NCBI RefSeq assembly: GCF_001610895.1
Contig: NZ_CP011273.1
Coordinates: forward strand, 1,488,001 to 1,552,000
Source: Planctomyces sp. SH-PL62
GTDB taxonomy: Bacteria > Planctomycetota > Planctomycetia > Isosphaerales > Isosphaeraceae
Reading direction: 5' to 3'
DNA: 64,000 bases
Part shown: positions 30,619-40,167 of the stretch, piece after piece
How positions within the stretch are numbered: the stretch's first letter is position 1
Layout of the letters: each line of letters starts with the position of its first letter
Program-made: the position numbers and the translations under genes
The notes under the pieces: model-generated
What the model saw: the letters and a program-made list of their open reading frames with translations, nothing else
Database searches by the model: none
What the model was told of the DNA's origin: nothing

Positions 30619-30946
30619 AACGACGACTGCTCCTCCGGCGGCGCATCTCGGCATCGATCCCGGTCCCGGTTCGGCCCCCGGCGGCGTGGGGCCGCCGGGC
30701 CGGCTCCTCTCGGGACGGATCGGGGACGTAGGGGCCCCAATTTCATCTTACCGCGCGGTTTCGCCGCGGTGCAATTTGAGGACTCTATCATATTCGGTGT
30801 GAACCCGGCCCGCGCGTTTTCCCGCCGTCGGCGGAATGTTAAGATGGTTCGTCCACACGGTCGCCGAGGGCGCCCGCGGACCCGGATCGCCCCGGCGCGG
30901 GGCCTCGGGCCGACGACGACCCCCCTGACTTTGCGAGGGACCAGGC
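30619..30946. promoter_or_regulatory. Divergent intergenic region, STAS / DUF2760 operon
   Basis: No gene. Contains a small hairpin ACCGCG...CGCGGT at about 30751-30771 and A/T-richer patches at 30735-30750, 30772-30800 and 30836-30846 (GTTAAGAT, -10-like). Promoters for both flanking genes presumably lie here, but no full -35/-10 pair is convincing. Confidence 0.4.
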
Positions 30947-31423
30947 TTGAACCGCTTCTGGCTGGCGCTACGGACCTTCTGGCGAACCTTGACCGACGCC
31001 GACTTCGCGGCCCGGGTCGAGCCACTCTACTCGGATCGGCCCTCGGGCCCGGACCTCCGGATCCTGGCGGTCCTGCAGCGCGACGGCCGGCTCGTCGATT
31101 TCCTGGAGGAAGACATCGACGGCTACGCCGACGCCCAGATCGGCGCGGCCGTGCGCGACATCCATCGCGGGTGCCGCAAGACGCTCCACGACTACCTGAC
31201 GATCGAGCCGATCCTGGCCGGTCCGGAGGAGTCCCCGGTGCGGATCCCCGCCGACTTCGACCCGGCGGCCGTCCGCCTGATCGGCAACGTCGACGGCGAG
31301 CCGCCGTTCCAGGGCGTGCTCAAGCACCACGGCTGGCGGGTCCGCTCGGTCCACCTGCCGGTGCTCCCCGCGGCCAGGGACGACTCCTCGGTCCTCTCGC
31401 CGGCCGAAGTCGAAATCCCCTGA
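30947..31423 (+). CDS. DUF2760 family protein
   Basis: 158 residues. It matches the DUF2760 pattern: an N-terminal MNRFWLALRTFWRTLTDADFAARV helix, LQRDGRLVDFLEEDIDGYADAQIGAAVRDIHRGCRKTLHDYL, and the C-terminal GEPPFQGVLKHHGWRVRSVHLP. DUF2760 genes are regularly found just before Hsp70-like genes, as here (40-base gap to the next gene). Molecular role unknown; the neighbourhood suggests a partner or adaptor of the Hsp70-like protein. Confidence 0.88.
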   Translation: MNRFWLALRTFWRTLTDADFAARVEPLYSDRPSGPDLRILAVLQRDGRLVDFLEEDIDGYADAQIGAAVRDIHRGCRKTLHDYLTIEPILAGPEESPVRIPADFDPAAVRLIGNVDGEPPFQGVLKHHGWRVRSVHLPVLPAARDDSSVLSPAEVEIP

Positions 31424-31463
31424 CCCGAACGACGGTCCCACCAGGCTGAAGGGAAGGCAAGGC

Positions 31464-33269
31464 ATGTGGCGATACGTCGTGGGCCTCGATTTGGGGACGA
31501 CCAACACGTCCCTGGCGTTCGCCGAGACGGCCGAGGGGGACGACCCGACGGCCGCCTCGACGATCGAGCAGCTTCCGGTCCCGCAGGTCGTCGGCCTCAA
31601 CGACGTGAGCCCCCGGGCGTTGCTCCCCTCGTTCCTCTACCTGGCGGCCCCCAGGGAATTCCCGGCGGGGGCGCTCGACCTCCCGTGGAAAGCCTCGGCC
31701 GACCGGGTCGTCGGGGTCTTCGCGCGGGAGCACGGGTTGAAATCGCCCGGCCGGCTGGTCAGCTCGGCCAAGAGCTGGCTCTCGCATTCGGCCGTGGACC
31801 GCCGCGCGGCGATCCTCCCCTGGACCGCGCCGGCGGAGGTCGCGAAGATCTCCCCCGTCGAGGCCTCGGCCGCCTATCTGGAGCACCTGCGCGACTCCTG
31901 GAACGCGCAGGGCGACCGGGGACGGCTGGAAGACCAGGAGGTCTTGCTCACCGTGCCCGCCTCGTTCGACGCCGTGGCGCGCGAGCTGACCGTCGAGGCG
32001 GCCTCCCGCGCCGGGCTGGCGAACGTCACGCTCATCGAGGAGCCGCAGGCCGCCTTCTACGCCTGGCTCGCCGCGGCCGGCGACGACTGGCGGAAGCAGG
32101 TCAAGGTCGGCGACGTGATCCTCGTTTGCGACGTGGGGGGCGGGACCACCGACTTCAGCCTGATCGCCGTGACCGAGGAGGACGGCGACCTCGCGCTGTC
32201 GAGGCTGGCCGTCGGCGAGCACATCCTGCTCGGCGGCGACAACATGGACCTGGCCCTGGCCTACGCCGTCGCCGCGACGCTCCCCCAGGGCATGGAAGGG
32301 CTCGACGCCGTCCAGCGAGTGGCCCTGGGGCACGCCTGTCGAGGGGCCAAGGAAGTCCTCTTCGCCGACCCCAAGAAGAAGGCGGCCCCCGTCTCCATCC
32401 TGGGTCGGGGCTCCCGGGTCATCGGCGGCTCGATCAAGGCTGAACTCGACCGCGAGACGCTGAACCGCACCCTCGTCGACGGCTTCCTGCCGTCCTGCGA
32501 GGCCACCGACCAACCCGAGCGCGGGCGTCGCGTCGGCCTGGCCGAGATCGGCCTGCCCTACGCGGCCGATCCCGCGATCACCCGCCACCTGGCGCGGTTC
32601 CTGGGGCGGCAAGCGGGCTCGCTGCACGCGGGGGGCGAGACGATCACCCCCTCGGCGGTCCTCTTCAACGGCGGCGTCTTCAAGGCCGACGTGTTGCGGG
32701 AGCGGGTGCTGGAGGTCCTCTCGCGGTGGGCCGGCAAGCCCATCCCCGAGTTGCGGTCGAACGACCTGGACCTGGCCGTCGCGCGGGGCGCCGCCTACTA
32801 CGGGCAGGTCCGCAGGGGTCGCGGGGTCCGCATCCGGGGGGGCGTGGCGCGATCGTACTACGTCGGGCTGGAGACCTCCGCCCCGGCGGTTCCGGGCGTG
32901 CCGCCGGCCGTCAAGGCCCTCTGCGTGGTGCCGATGGGGATGGAGGAGGGGACCCAGACCGACGTGCCGGGGGACGAGCTCGGCCTGGTCGTCGGCGAGC
33001 CCGCCATCTTCCGCTTCCTCAGCTCGACGACCCGCCGCGACGACCCCGTCGGCGCCGTCGTCGAGCGCTGGGGCCCGGAGGAGATCCAGGAGCTGGCGCC
33101 GATGGAGACCGCCCTGCCGGTCGAGGGGGGCACCGAGGGGGCGATGCTCCCGGTCCGGCTCCACTCCCACGTCAACGAGGTCGGCACGCTGGAGCTCTCC
33201 TGCCTGAGCACCCGCGACGACCGCCGCTGGAAGCTGGAGTTCAACGTCCGCGAGCCCGGCGCGGACTGA
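31464..33269 (+). CDS. Hsp70 family ATPase (actin-fold chaperone-like)
   Basis: 601 residues. The actin/Hsp70 nucleotide fold is clear: phosphate-1 loop VVGLDLGTTNTSLAF, LLTVPASFDAVARELTVEAA, phosphate-2 loop LVCDVGGGTTDFSLI, and LFNGGVFKADVLRERVLEVL in place of the adenosine motif. The C-terminal part differs from DnaK and lacks an EEVD-like or acidic tail, so this is a divergent Hsp70-like ATPase of the type paired with DUF2760, not housekeeping DnaK. Start at ATG 31464 after GGGAAGG. It precedes a small unknown gene and has a larger paralogue at 40168-43044. Confidence 0.92.
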   Translation: MWRYVVGLDLGTTNTSLAFAETAEGDDPTAASTIEQLPVPQVVGLNDVSPRALLPSFLYLAAPREFPAGALDLPWKASADRVVGVFAREHGLKSPGRLVSSAKSWLSHSAVDRRAAILPWTAPAEVAKISPVEASAAYLEHLRDSWNAQGDRGRLEDQEVLLTVPASFDAVARELTVEAASRAGLANVTLIEEPQAAFYAWLAAAGDDWRKQVKVGDVILVCDVGGGTTDFSLIAVTEEDGDLALSRLAVGEHILLGGDNMDLALAYAVAATLPQGMEGLDAVQRVALGHACRGAKEVLFADPKKKAAPVSILGRGSRVIGGSIKAELDRETLNRTLVDGFLPSCEATDQPERGRRVGLAEIGLPYAADPAITRHLARFLGRQAGSLHAGGETITPSAVLFNGGVFKADVLRERVLEVLSRWAGKPIPELRSNDLDLAVARGAAYYGQVRRGRGVRIRGGVARSYYVGLETSAPAVPGVPPAVKALCVVPMGMEEGTQTDVPGDELGLVVGEPAIFRFLSSTTRRDDPVGAVVERWGPEEIQELAPMETALPVEGGTEGAMLPVRLHSHVNEVGTLELSCLSTRDDRRWKLEFNVREPGAD

Positions 33270-33320
33270 GCGGCCGAAGTCCGGGACGGATGGAACGGTC
33301 AATGGCCCGAGGAGCGACCC

Positions 33321-33731
33321 ATGCACGCGGAGGAGAAGCTCGCCCTGCTGCTCGAAACGGTCTGCGACGACTGCCAGGAGTGGCGAGACGTCTTCGGGCT
33401 CAAATGCCTGCGGCTGTTCGACGACGTGGGCCCGACGGCGGTCCGGGCCGTCGCCGAGTTGATGGCGTCGACGGCCGAAAACGCGGCGAAGCTCCACGGT
33501 TCCTTCCTGCTCGCCCACAGCCATCAACCGGAGGCCGCGCGGGCGCTTACCGACATCCTCGACGTCAGACAGGATGATGAGGTCCTCGAACAGATCTTCG
33601 AGGACTCCACGGATTCTCCGACCATGAGGACGCACGCCCCCTTCATCGCCAGGGCGCGCGACCTTTCCCAACGGTGGTCGAATTCCTCGCTCGACGACTT
33701 CCTGCGTTCCCTGGGCGCCGCGGCCGGATGA
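33321..33731 (+). CDS. Small helical hypothetical protein in Hsp70 operon
   Basis: 136 residues, predicted all-helical from its periodicity: KLALLLETVCDDCQEWRDVFG, AVRAVAELMASTAENAAKLHG, PEAARALTDILDV and LDDFLRSLGAAAG. Two cysteines (CDDC) near the N-terminus. No family recognised and no signal peptide. Located 51 bases after the Hsp70-like gene on the same strand, so it is likely in the same transcript. Codon third-position G/C bias matches its neighbours. Confidence 0.65.
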   Translation: MHAEEKLALLLETVCDDCQEWRDVFGLKCLRLFDDVGPTAVRAVAELMASTAENAAKLHGSFLLAHSHQPEAARALTDILDVRQDDEVLEQIFEDSTDSPTMRTHAPFIARARDLSQRWSNSSLDDFLRSLGAAAG

Positions 33732-33773
33732 CCCGGCCGTCGTCGGCTTGATGAGGTCCCGGCGCCCTGTCCG

Positions 33774-35219
33774 TCACTGGGCCAGGCTCCGGCAGACCGC
33801 GAGGTAAGTGGGCCGGAGCTTAGCGAAGTCGGACTCGGGCCCGTACGCCAGCACGGAGACCCGGCGGTCGCGGGTCAGCTGCGTCACGTGGTAGCCCTTG
33901 AGCTTCTCGCCGAACAGGCCGCTCGACGCCGTGAAGACCGAGATCCGCCCCTCGCCCAGCGCGGAGTCCTTGAAGACTTCCGGCTTTCCCTCCTGGTAGT
34001 CCGCCAACTCCCCGGTGCCGGTCTTGGCGAAGTGCTCGTGGGCCTTATGGACGGGCGCGAACTCGCTCCCTTCCTCGAAGTCGCCGGGATTGGCCGAGTC
34101 GGAACCGGAGACCAGGGAGCCGGTGACGTCGGCATAGGTCAGGATCTTGAACGGGTCCTTCTCCAGATTGATGTACGAATAGGTGTTGTCGGGACGTCCC
34201 CCCGTCTGCGCCGTCCAGCCGGGAGGATGCCGAAGCTTGAACGCGCCGTCCTTGGCCCCGAATTCCACCGAGGCCAGCGCCTTGTCGGCCTCGGGATCGG
34301 CCTTCCGCGCCCCCTCGTCGACGAGGTCCTTGGCCACGTCCGCCTTGGCCTGGGACTCGGCCTCCGGCTGGCGGAACTGGCGGACGAGGTCGACCAGGAG
34401 CTTGCCGGAGTCGGGGTCGATCAGGGCCAGGGTGGCGCGGTCGAGCTTGATGCGATATTCGCGGTCGACCGGATCGCCGTCCTCGTCCTTGAACTTCAGC
34501 AGCAGCCGGCTCCCCTTGACGCTGTAAGTGCCGGACAGGGAGGACTCGTCGACGGCCATCGTCGCGCGCCGGCGGCCGTCGAGCGTGAGCGAGTAGGCCG
34601 TGTAGGTCAGCGAACGGCCGATCTCGTGCTCGACCATCGACCCCTTCCAGACCCCGATGATCGACGCGGGCTTGAGGAACAGGTCGTAAGCCATGTAGCC
34701 GATCCCGCCCACGATCGCGAGCCCGACGGCCGCGAAGACCGCCAGGACCCGCCTGTCGAGCGCGTCCGGATTCTTTTGGCCCTTCCCCTTCTTGCCGGCC
34801 TTCTTTTTCGGCTTCCTGGGGGCGTCGCCGGTCGAGGAGGGGGCGGGGGCCAGGCGGGCGAGCGGCGGGGCGGTCGGCTCGACGAGTTCCAGGTCGTCGA
34901 ACAGGCCGGACGGCCCCGAGGCGTCCGGGGGGGCGGCTCGATGGGCGCCGTTCGCGGCGGCCGCCTCGGATCGGGGCCTCGCGGGCGAGGAGTGGGCCGT
35001 CGCCGGTTTCTCCCGACCGTGCTCGACGTAGCCGCGACCAAGTAGCTCCTGGGCGACCTTCTCGCCGGCGGCCCGAGCGGCGGCCTCGCTCGGGAGCTCC
35101 TGTTCCTGACGCGACGTGGCTCCGTCGGGTTTCATCCGGACGACCGACAGCGTCGCCCCCCGAACATCGAGCGTCACCACCTTGCGGTCCGCCGCCGAGC
35201 CGAGGCTGAACCTGCGCAT
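33774..35219 (-). CDS. Single-pass membrane protein with PsbP/DcrB-like C-terminal domain
   Basis: 481 residues from ATG 35219. A cytoplasmic N-terminal domain (RKVVTLDVRGATLSVVRMK, ELPSEAAARAAGEKVAQELL) looks WGR-like. A Pro/Ala linker and a lysine-rich patch (KPKKKAGKKGKGQKN) precede one membrane helix (VLAVFAAVGLAIVGGIGYMA). The outer part holds a lipocalin-like strand set (IIGVWKGSMVEHEIGR, RRATMAVDESSLSGTYSVKG), then a PsbP/DcrB-like domain (FKLRHPPGWTAQTG, VSVLAYGPESDFAKLRPTYLAVCRSL). Function unknown. A palindrome at 35309-35322 overlaps its probable promoter. Confidence 0.7.
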   Translation of the reverse strand: MRRFSLGSAADRKVVTLDVRGATLSVVRMKPDGATSRQEQELPSEAAARAAGEKVAQELLGRGYVEHGREKPATAHSSPARPRSEAAAANGAHRAAPPDASGPSGLFDDLELVEPTAPPLARLAPAPSSTGDAPRKPKKKAGKKGKGQKNPDALDRRVLAVFAAVGLAIVGGIGYMAYDLFLKPASIIGVWKGSMVEHEIGRSLTYTAYSLTLDGRRRATMAVDESSLSGTYSVKGSRLLLKFKDEDGDPVDREYRIKLDRATLALIDPDSGKLLVDLVRQFRQPEAESQAKADVAKDLVDEGARKADPEADKALASVEFGAKDGAFKLRHPPGWTAQTGGRPDNTYSYINLEKDPFKILTYADVTGSLVSGSDSANPGDFEEGSEFAPVHKAHEHFAKTGTGELADYQEGKPEVFKDSALGEGRISVFTASSGLFGEKLKGYHVTQLTRDRRVSVLAYGPESDFAKLRPTYLAVCRSLAQ

Positions 35220-35308
35220 CGAGGGCCCCTTACCGAGCCGGGAGCGATCGCGTGTGGGAACGGCGCGGGGCCGTCGAATCGCCGTCGCTACCCTCGTCTC
35301 ATCCATCA

Positions 35309-35322
35309 ATCACGTGCGTGAT
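35309..35322. promoter_or_regulatory. Operator-like palindrome ATCACG-TG-CGTGAT
   Basis: Two perfect 6-base arms with a 2-base spacer, 90 bases upstream of the minus-strand gene starting at 35219. Read on the minus strand, a -10-like TATTAT directly abuts and overlaps it, so a bound protein would block polymerase. The owner of the site is unknown. Confidence 0.45.
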
Positions 35323-35378
35323 AATATGCGAAGCGGGCCGGCGGATTTCAAGGGCCGAGGGCGCCGAGTCTTCGAGAA

Positions 35379-35921
35379 TCAACCCCACCAACCGAAAAGT
35401 TCGGCGAGCTTGGTCGTGAGGACGACGGCCGTGATGGCCCCCGACGTGAACGCCACGACCAGCACGCCGGCCGCGGCGATCTCCCGCGCGATGGTGAGCC
35501 GGGGCTCGTCGGGGTCGCCGATGGCGCGGGCCAGCGTGTCCACGGCGCTGTGGCAGAGCTCGGCCAGGAGCACCAGGCTCCCCCCCAGGATCAGCAGGCA
35601 CCAGCCCCAGAGGTTGACCTGGAGGAGCCCCGCGATGATGACGATCAGGACGCCGCGATAGATATGGGCGTAGAAGCTGGAGTCGCCCCGGACGGCCTGC
35701 TTGAGGCCGCGGACGCCGGCGACGAGCTTCCCCCGGGTCCCCCGCCGGTCGGCCTGGGAGGAGACGCCGGGGACGTCCTCCAGCTGGAGCTGGAGCCGCC
35801 GCTCGTCGAACTCGGGGACCGGGAGCAGCCCCCTCGGCAGCGGTTCCTCGATCGCGTCGAGCGCCGCCGTCGGGGTCCTCGGGGAGTGGTTCGGGTTCGG
35901 GAGAGGGTTGGGTTCGAACAT
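35379..35921 (-). CDS. dgkA: Diacylglycerol kinase (DgkA-like)
   Basis: 180 residues from ATG 35921. An N-terminal cytoplasmic extension of about 80 residues precedes the prokaryotic DAGK module: VRGLKQAVRGDSSFYAHIYRGVLIVIIAGLL, LVLLAELCHSAVDTLARAI (the family's E-x2-N-x-A-x-E catalytic helix, here ELCHSAVD with the expected Asn replaced) and LTIAREIAAAGVLVVAFTSGAITAVVL. Three membrane helices. It phosphorylates diacylglycerol or undecaprenol to recycle lipids. It lies 62 bases downstream of lptD on the same strand. The altered catalytic helix makes activity uncertain. Confidence 0.8.
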   Translation of the reverse strand: MFEPNPLPNPNHSPRTPTAALDAIEEPLPRGLLPVPEFDERRLQLQLEDVPGVSSQADRRGTRGKLVAGVRGLKQAVRGDSSFYAHIYRGVLIVIIAGLLQVNLWGWCLLILGGSLVLLAELCHSAVDTLARAIGDPDEPRLTIAREIAAAGVLVVAFTSGAITAVVLTTKLAELFGWWG

Positions 35922-35983
35922 GATTTCGTCGCCTGATCGCCCTGACGTTCGCGGTTCATCTCGCTCGCCGGCCGGGCCTCGGC

Positions 35984-38900
35984 CTACTGGACCGGGGCCA
36001 GCCGCGAGTCGAACTGGTTCAGCCCCACGCCCGAGCCCAGCCGGAGCATCGGCGCGAGCCTCGGCGAGATCTGGAAGGCGAACATGTAGCTCTGCCGCTG
36101 GGGGTCGACCGACAGCCCGAGCGAGAACAGGTAGTCGGCCCCGATCCGCGTGAAGGAGAACATCGAGCCCAGCGAGATCTCGTTGCCGAAGTCGTAGGAC
36201 GTGGAGTACGTGCCGTACCACTTGGGGCTCAGCCAGTAGTTGATGGCCGTGTTCAGGGCCGAGGTCTGGATCGGCCCCGTGTTGATGACGCTGTAGCCGA
36301 TGAACAGGCTGCCTCGCGGCGGCCGGGACAGCGAGATCCCGGTGGTGATGACGTTCAGCCCCTTGGGGTTGAAGCCCGGGACGTTGTAGTTGTCCCTCGG
36401 CGCGCTGCCGACGAGGTTCCAGTAGTCGAACATGCCGGTGGAGATGATGCTGGTCCGGTCGCCCAGGAACCACTGGTAGTTGTACATCGTCTGGCCCCAG
36501 GGCTTGCCGAAGTTGTCGCGCTCGGCGTAGGGGAAGAGCGTGCTGGAGGCGTCCAGCGTCATCCAATCGACGATCCGCCGCTTGCCCTCGGGGCCGCGTT
36601 TGGTCTGGAGCCGCTGGTGGATGCCGAAGTTGAACGTGTCCATCGACGCCTGGACGTCGGCCGGGCCGGTGATCGGCGAGAGCGTGCGGCGGAGGATCAG
36701 GTGCCGCGGGTCGTAAGGCTGCGGCAGCACGCCGTTCTGCCAGCTCGTGATGGCGAAGTAGCGGCGGACGTGCTCGTACGAGTTGTCGTCCAGGTCGTCC
36801 TGGACGGCGATGTCGTTGAGCCGCACGTTGGAGTACGACGTGCGGTAGTCGCCGAAGAAGCTGACCTTGTTGTTGAGGCCGTGGACGTTGAACAGCTCGC
36901 TCTCGGCGCCGGGGTAGACCTTCCAGATGGTGGTCTCGGCGCGGACGCCGGCCGCCCCCCAGATCCGGCCCAGCGCGCCGACGCTCTGCTGGCGGTTGGG
37001 GCCGCCGCCGATCTGGTCGGTCCAGCCCATCGCCTGGCCCTGGACGTAGGGGTTGATCCGCACCACGTCGGAGACGTTCAGCGGCAGGCTCAACTCATGA
37101 TTGGTGAAGGCCCGACCGGCCTCGAAGACGCCGCTGGTGTTCGAGATCGGGTCGATCGGCGTATAGGCGAACAGGTTCGGATTGTTCACCATGACGTCGG
37201 TGTGGGTGTTGGCGTAGTTCACGCCCGAGTGCTGATAGTGGACCAGTCGGTTGTCGAACAGCGTGTCGCCCAGCCGGTAGTAGTCGAACCGGGGGAGCCA
37301 CTGCGACTCCGTGTTGAAGTCCATCAGGTTGGCCTCGCCCCACAGGCTGGCCGACCAGTTGTTCTTCTGATACTGGCCGTAGAGCAGCGTCTCCTGGTCC
37401 ATGCCGACGTCGAACAGCCGCTTGTAGTACTCCTCGAGGAAGTAGCGGTCGGAGCTGTAGCCGATCTCGGCCTGGAGTCGCAGGTCCTCGTACTGGTGCT
37501 CCTCGTCGTCGGGGAGGAAGCGCTGCATGTGGCGGAGGTTGAACCGACCCCGGATGTCCTGGAACGCCGGGACGCCGGACCGCTGGTAGCCGCGTTGCCC
37601 CGCGCCGGCGGGGCCGTTGGTGACGATGGCGGGGCCGGAGCCGAGGACGTCGATCCCCTTGTCCTGGAGCCCCCAGACGTCGAAGTAGCCGTAGTAATCG
37701 CGGGTGACGCTCGGCTCGCGGTTCCGGTTCGTGTGGTACGGGTCGAGCACGTCGTTGATGAGGTCGGTGCCGAACCAGCCCAGCTCGCTTCCCAGCGCGG
37801 GGAAGGTCTTGGTCCGGGCGCTGAGGTAGTCGACGTCCAGATTCCAGGTGTCGATCTGGTTGGGGCGTCGGATGCCGAAGACCTTGAAGCCGTTCCAGTC
37901 GGTGAGCAGCTGCTGGCCGAAGTAGTTGTTGGTGCGGAAGCCGATCATCCGCAACGGGGGGTCGAGGTCGTCGGTCTCGCCGGTGAACCGGGGCCAGTAG
38001 AAGACCGGGACCGGCCCCATGTAGAAGAGGTTGGTCCGCGCGTCGTAGCGCCAGACCTGGTCGCGGGAGGTCGCGCCGTCGGGGCCTTTCAGGGGCTTGC
38101 CGTTGACGGGGTCGGTGGCCTCGGTGGACGACCGGGAGAGGGTGATCGAGCGGTTGTAGATCTTGTACGCGGGGTCGGGGAACCGGCTGCCGGTGGAGAT
38201 GGCGCGCTCCGCGCGGATCTCGGGGTCGGGGCTCATGACGAGCGTGCCGTCCTCGCGGCGGACCACGGCGCGGAACTGCTCGATGCGGGGGGCCTTGAGC
38301 TTCATCGGGCTGATGAGGTTTGGCGCGAAGACGTCGGCCTGGGCCTGGATGGCCATGAGCTTGTCGGTGACGAAGTCGTAGTAGATCTTGTCGGCGCGGA
38401 AGGTGCGCTGGTCGGCCTTGCCGGCGAACTTGTTCTCGTCCTGCCGGAAGATGACGTCGCCTTCGAGGTAGATCTCCATCGGCTGGCCCGGATCCTCGAC
38501 CCGCTCGCCCTGGCTGCCGACGACGGCCTCGCCTTTCTCCGGGTCGGGGTGGCGCCAGATGACGGCGCTCTCGGCCACGATGTCGACCGTGCCGAGCTTG
38601 GGCATGGTCGCGACCACGTTGACGCCGCCCCGGATGATGATCGTGTTCGTCCCCTCCGAGCGGAACTCCTTCACGTCCATCGGCCGTCCGCTGCGCGGGA
38701 AGATCCAGGTGACGCGCTGCGAGCCCGGGTTCTTCGGCGGCTGGAACATCGGCGGCGGGGCGAGCGGGTCCGCTTCGGGCGCGGGCTCGTGAGGCTCGTC
38801 GGCGCGGAGTGGGGGCGCGGGCTCGTCTTCCATATCGCCGGGGAGCGGCTCCAGGGAGGGCGCCGGCGACGGGTCGAACTCGTCGCGAAGGTCGGGCACC

Positions 38901-39636
38901 TCGACCTCGGGCGCGGCCTCGATCGGCGGCAGGTCGATCATCGGCGCCTCGTCCTCGTCGTCCTCGACGGCGGGCGCGGGCCGGCCGCCGTCCTGCGCGG
39001 GCCGGACTTCCGGGTCGCGGCCGGACGGGGGGGCCGGGGCGTCGTCGGCCGCCGGGACGATCGCCTGGGCCTCGACGATCTGTGGATCGACGGGCCTCGG
39101 GGCCGACGCCGCCGGCGCGCCGAGCGGCCGGCCGGCCTGGTCGACCACCTCGCGAGGGAGCGGGCCCGGGGGGCCGCCACGGCCGGCGCCTGCGCCGGGA
39201 ACCCGGCGCGGGCGAGGATGTCGAGCCCTTCCGGCGGCGCTTCCAGACGCTTGAGATTGGGCGAGACGCGGACGTCGCGCACGGTCTGGAGGACGGCCCG
39301 GCCCTGCTTGCGGGGCGGGGCGTCGGCCGTCGGCGCGCGGACCTCCCCCTCGGCGTAGAGCTCGGCCTGATAGACCGTGGACTCGTCGAGCGCCTGCTGG
39401 GTGATCCGGACCACCAGGCCGCCCGCGGTCATCCCGCGGCCCCCCTGGACAGCCGACGCCGCGCCCGAAAGGACGACCCAACGGCCGTCGGGCGCGTCCC
39501 AAACGATCGCGGTGCTCGCCTTCAGGTCGATCGGCTCGGCCAGGCCCGGATGGGCCTGGCGCGGGTCGTCGGCCGCGACGGCGAGGCCGCGGAGCGAGGC
39601 CGCAAGGATGAACCCGAACCACACGCGGAAGCGCAT
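35984..39636 (-). CDS. lptD: LptD-like outer-membrane LPS assembly protein, frameshifted
   Basis: Signal peptide MRFRVWFGFILAASLRGLAV from ATG 39636 (GTG 39666 alternative). An OstA-like beta-jellyroll follows in the first frame (IDLKASTAIVWDAPDGRWVV, TQQALDESTVYQAELYAEGEV). At a run of six G (39168-39173; C6 in the coding strand) the frame must shift by -1, after which it continues as a Pro/Asp-rich linker, a second OstA-like domain (NTIIIRGGVNVVATMP, GQPMEIYLEGDVIFRQ), and a C-terminal barrel of about 750 residues (YDFGNEISLGSMFSFTRIG, ending FDSRLAPVQ). Adding one C to the run restores a single frame of about 1,218 residues. It inserts lipopolysaccharide into the outer leaflet. Confidence 0.85.
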
Positions 39637-40167
39637 GTGACGTCTGGGTTGGTCGTGCTCGCGCACGGTACCTCCCGAGATTCGACCGACGTGACGAAGC
39701 GGACGGCCGTCCTTGGCCGTTCCGCGGGCAACCGACGTCCCGACTCGATCGCGACGTACGTCCTCGGATTCGCGCCCCGCCGATCGGCGCGACGCGGTCG
39801 TTCGGACCTGACTCTCCCCGCGGCCGCGCCCGAAACGGGCGCCAGATAGGAACGGGGATCGGATCGAGACAAAGACGCGAAAGGACGTTCGGCGGGACAG
39901 TATCCGCCCCCCCCGATTCGGTCAAGCCGAGATGACTCGTCGACTTCCCAGTCAGACGGTCCTCCCCCCGGTCGAACCGCCCAGGGCCGGAGGCCAGGGA
40001 CGAAGGCGCCGCGCAGCGGCGGATGGGGGGGCGACGCGCACGGAAACCGTCGCGGCTTCGTGTCGTCCGCCTTTACGGTCCCCCTCATCCGGACTTCGGC
40101 CACCTTCCCCCACCGGGGGGGAGGGGGGATCGAGACAGCACGGCGTTCGAGCGGATGGCTCGGTCTC
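39637..40167. other. 531-base intergenic region upstream of lptD
   Basis: No gene seen. Contains one G/C-rich repeat-like hairpin (40080-40131, listed separately) that follows the stop of the Hsp70-DUF3731 gene. The lptD promoter should lie in 39640-39950, but no clear -10/-35 pair is visible. Confidence 0.5.
40080..40131. repeat. CCCCTCATCCGG...CTTCCCCC/GGGGGGGAG hairpin repeat
   Basis: Reads CCCCTCATCCGGACTTCGGC, then CACCTTCCCCCACC and GGGGGGGAGGGGGG. Its form resembles a G/C-rich hairpin repeat I recall from the intergenic regions of many high-GC bacteria. It can fold (CTTCCCCC with GGGGGGAG) and sits 37 bases after the Hsp70-DUF3731 stop, so it may double as its terminator. Confidence 0.5.

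Noticed and set aside
36617-39358. 913-codon plus-strand open frame opposite lptD
   Set aside because: Val/Asp/Glu/Arg-rich mirror of the barrel gene; no recognisable domain.
39667-39925. Upstream extension of the LptD frame to 39925
   Set aside because: That frame is Arg/Gly/Pro-rich. The signal peptide in the other frame (start 39636) gives the real N-terminus.
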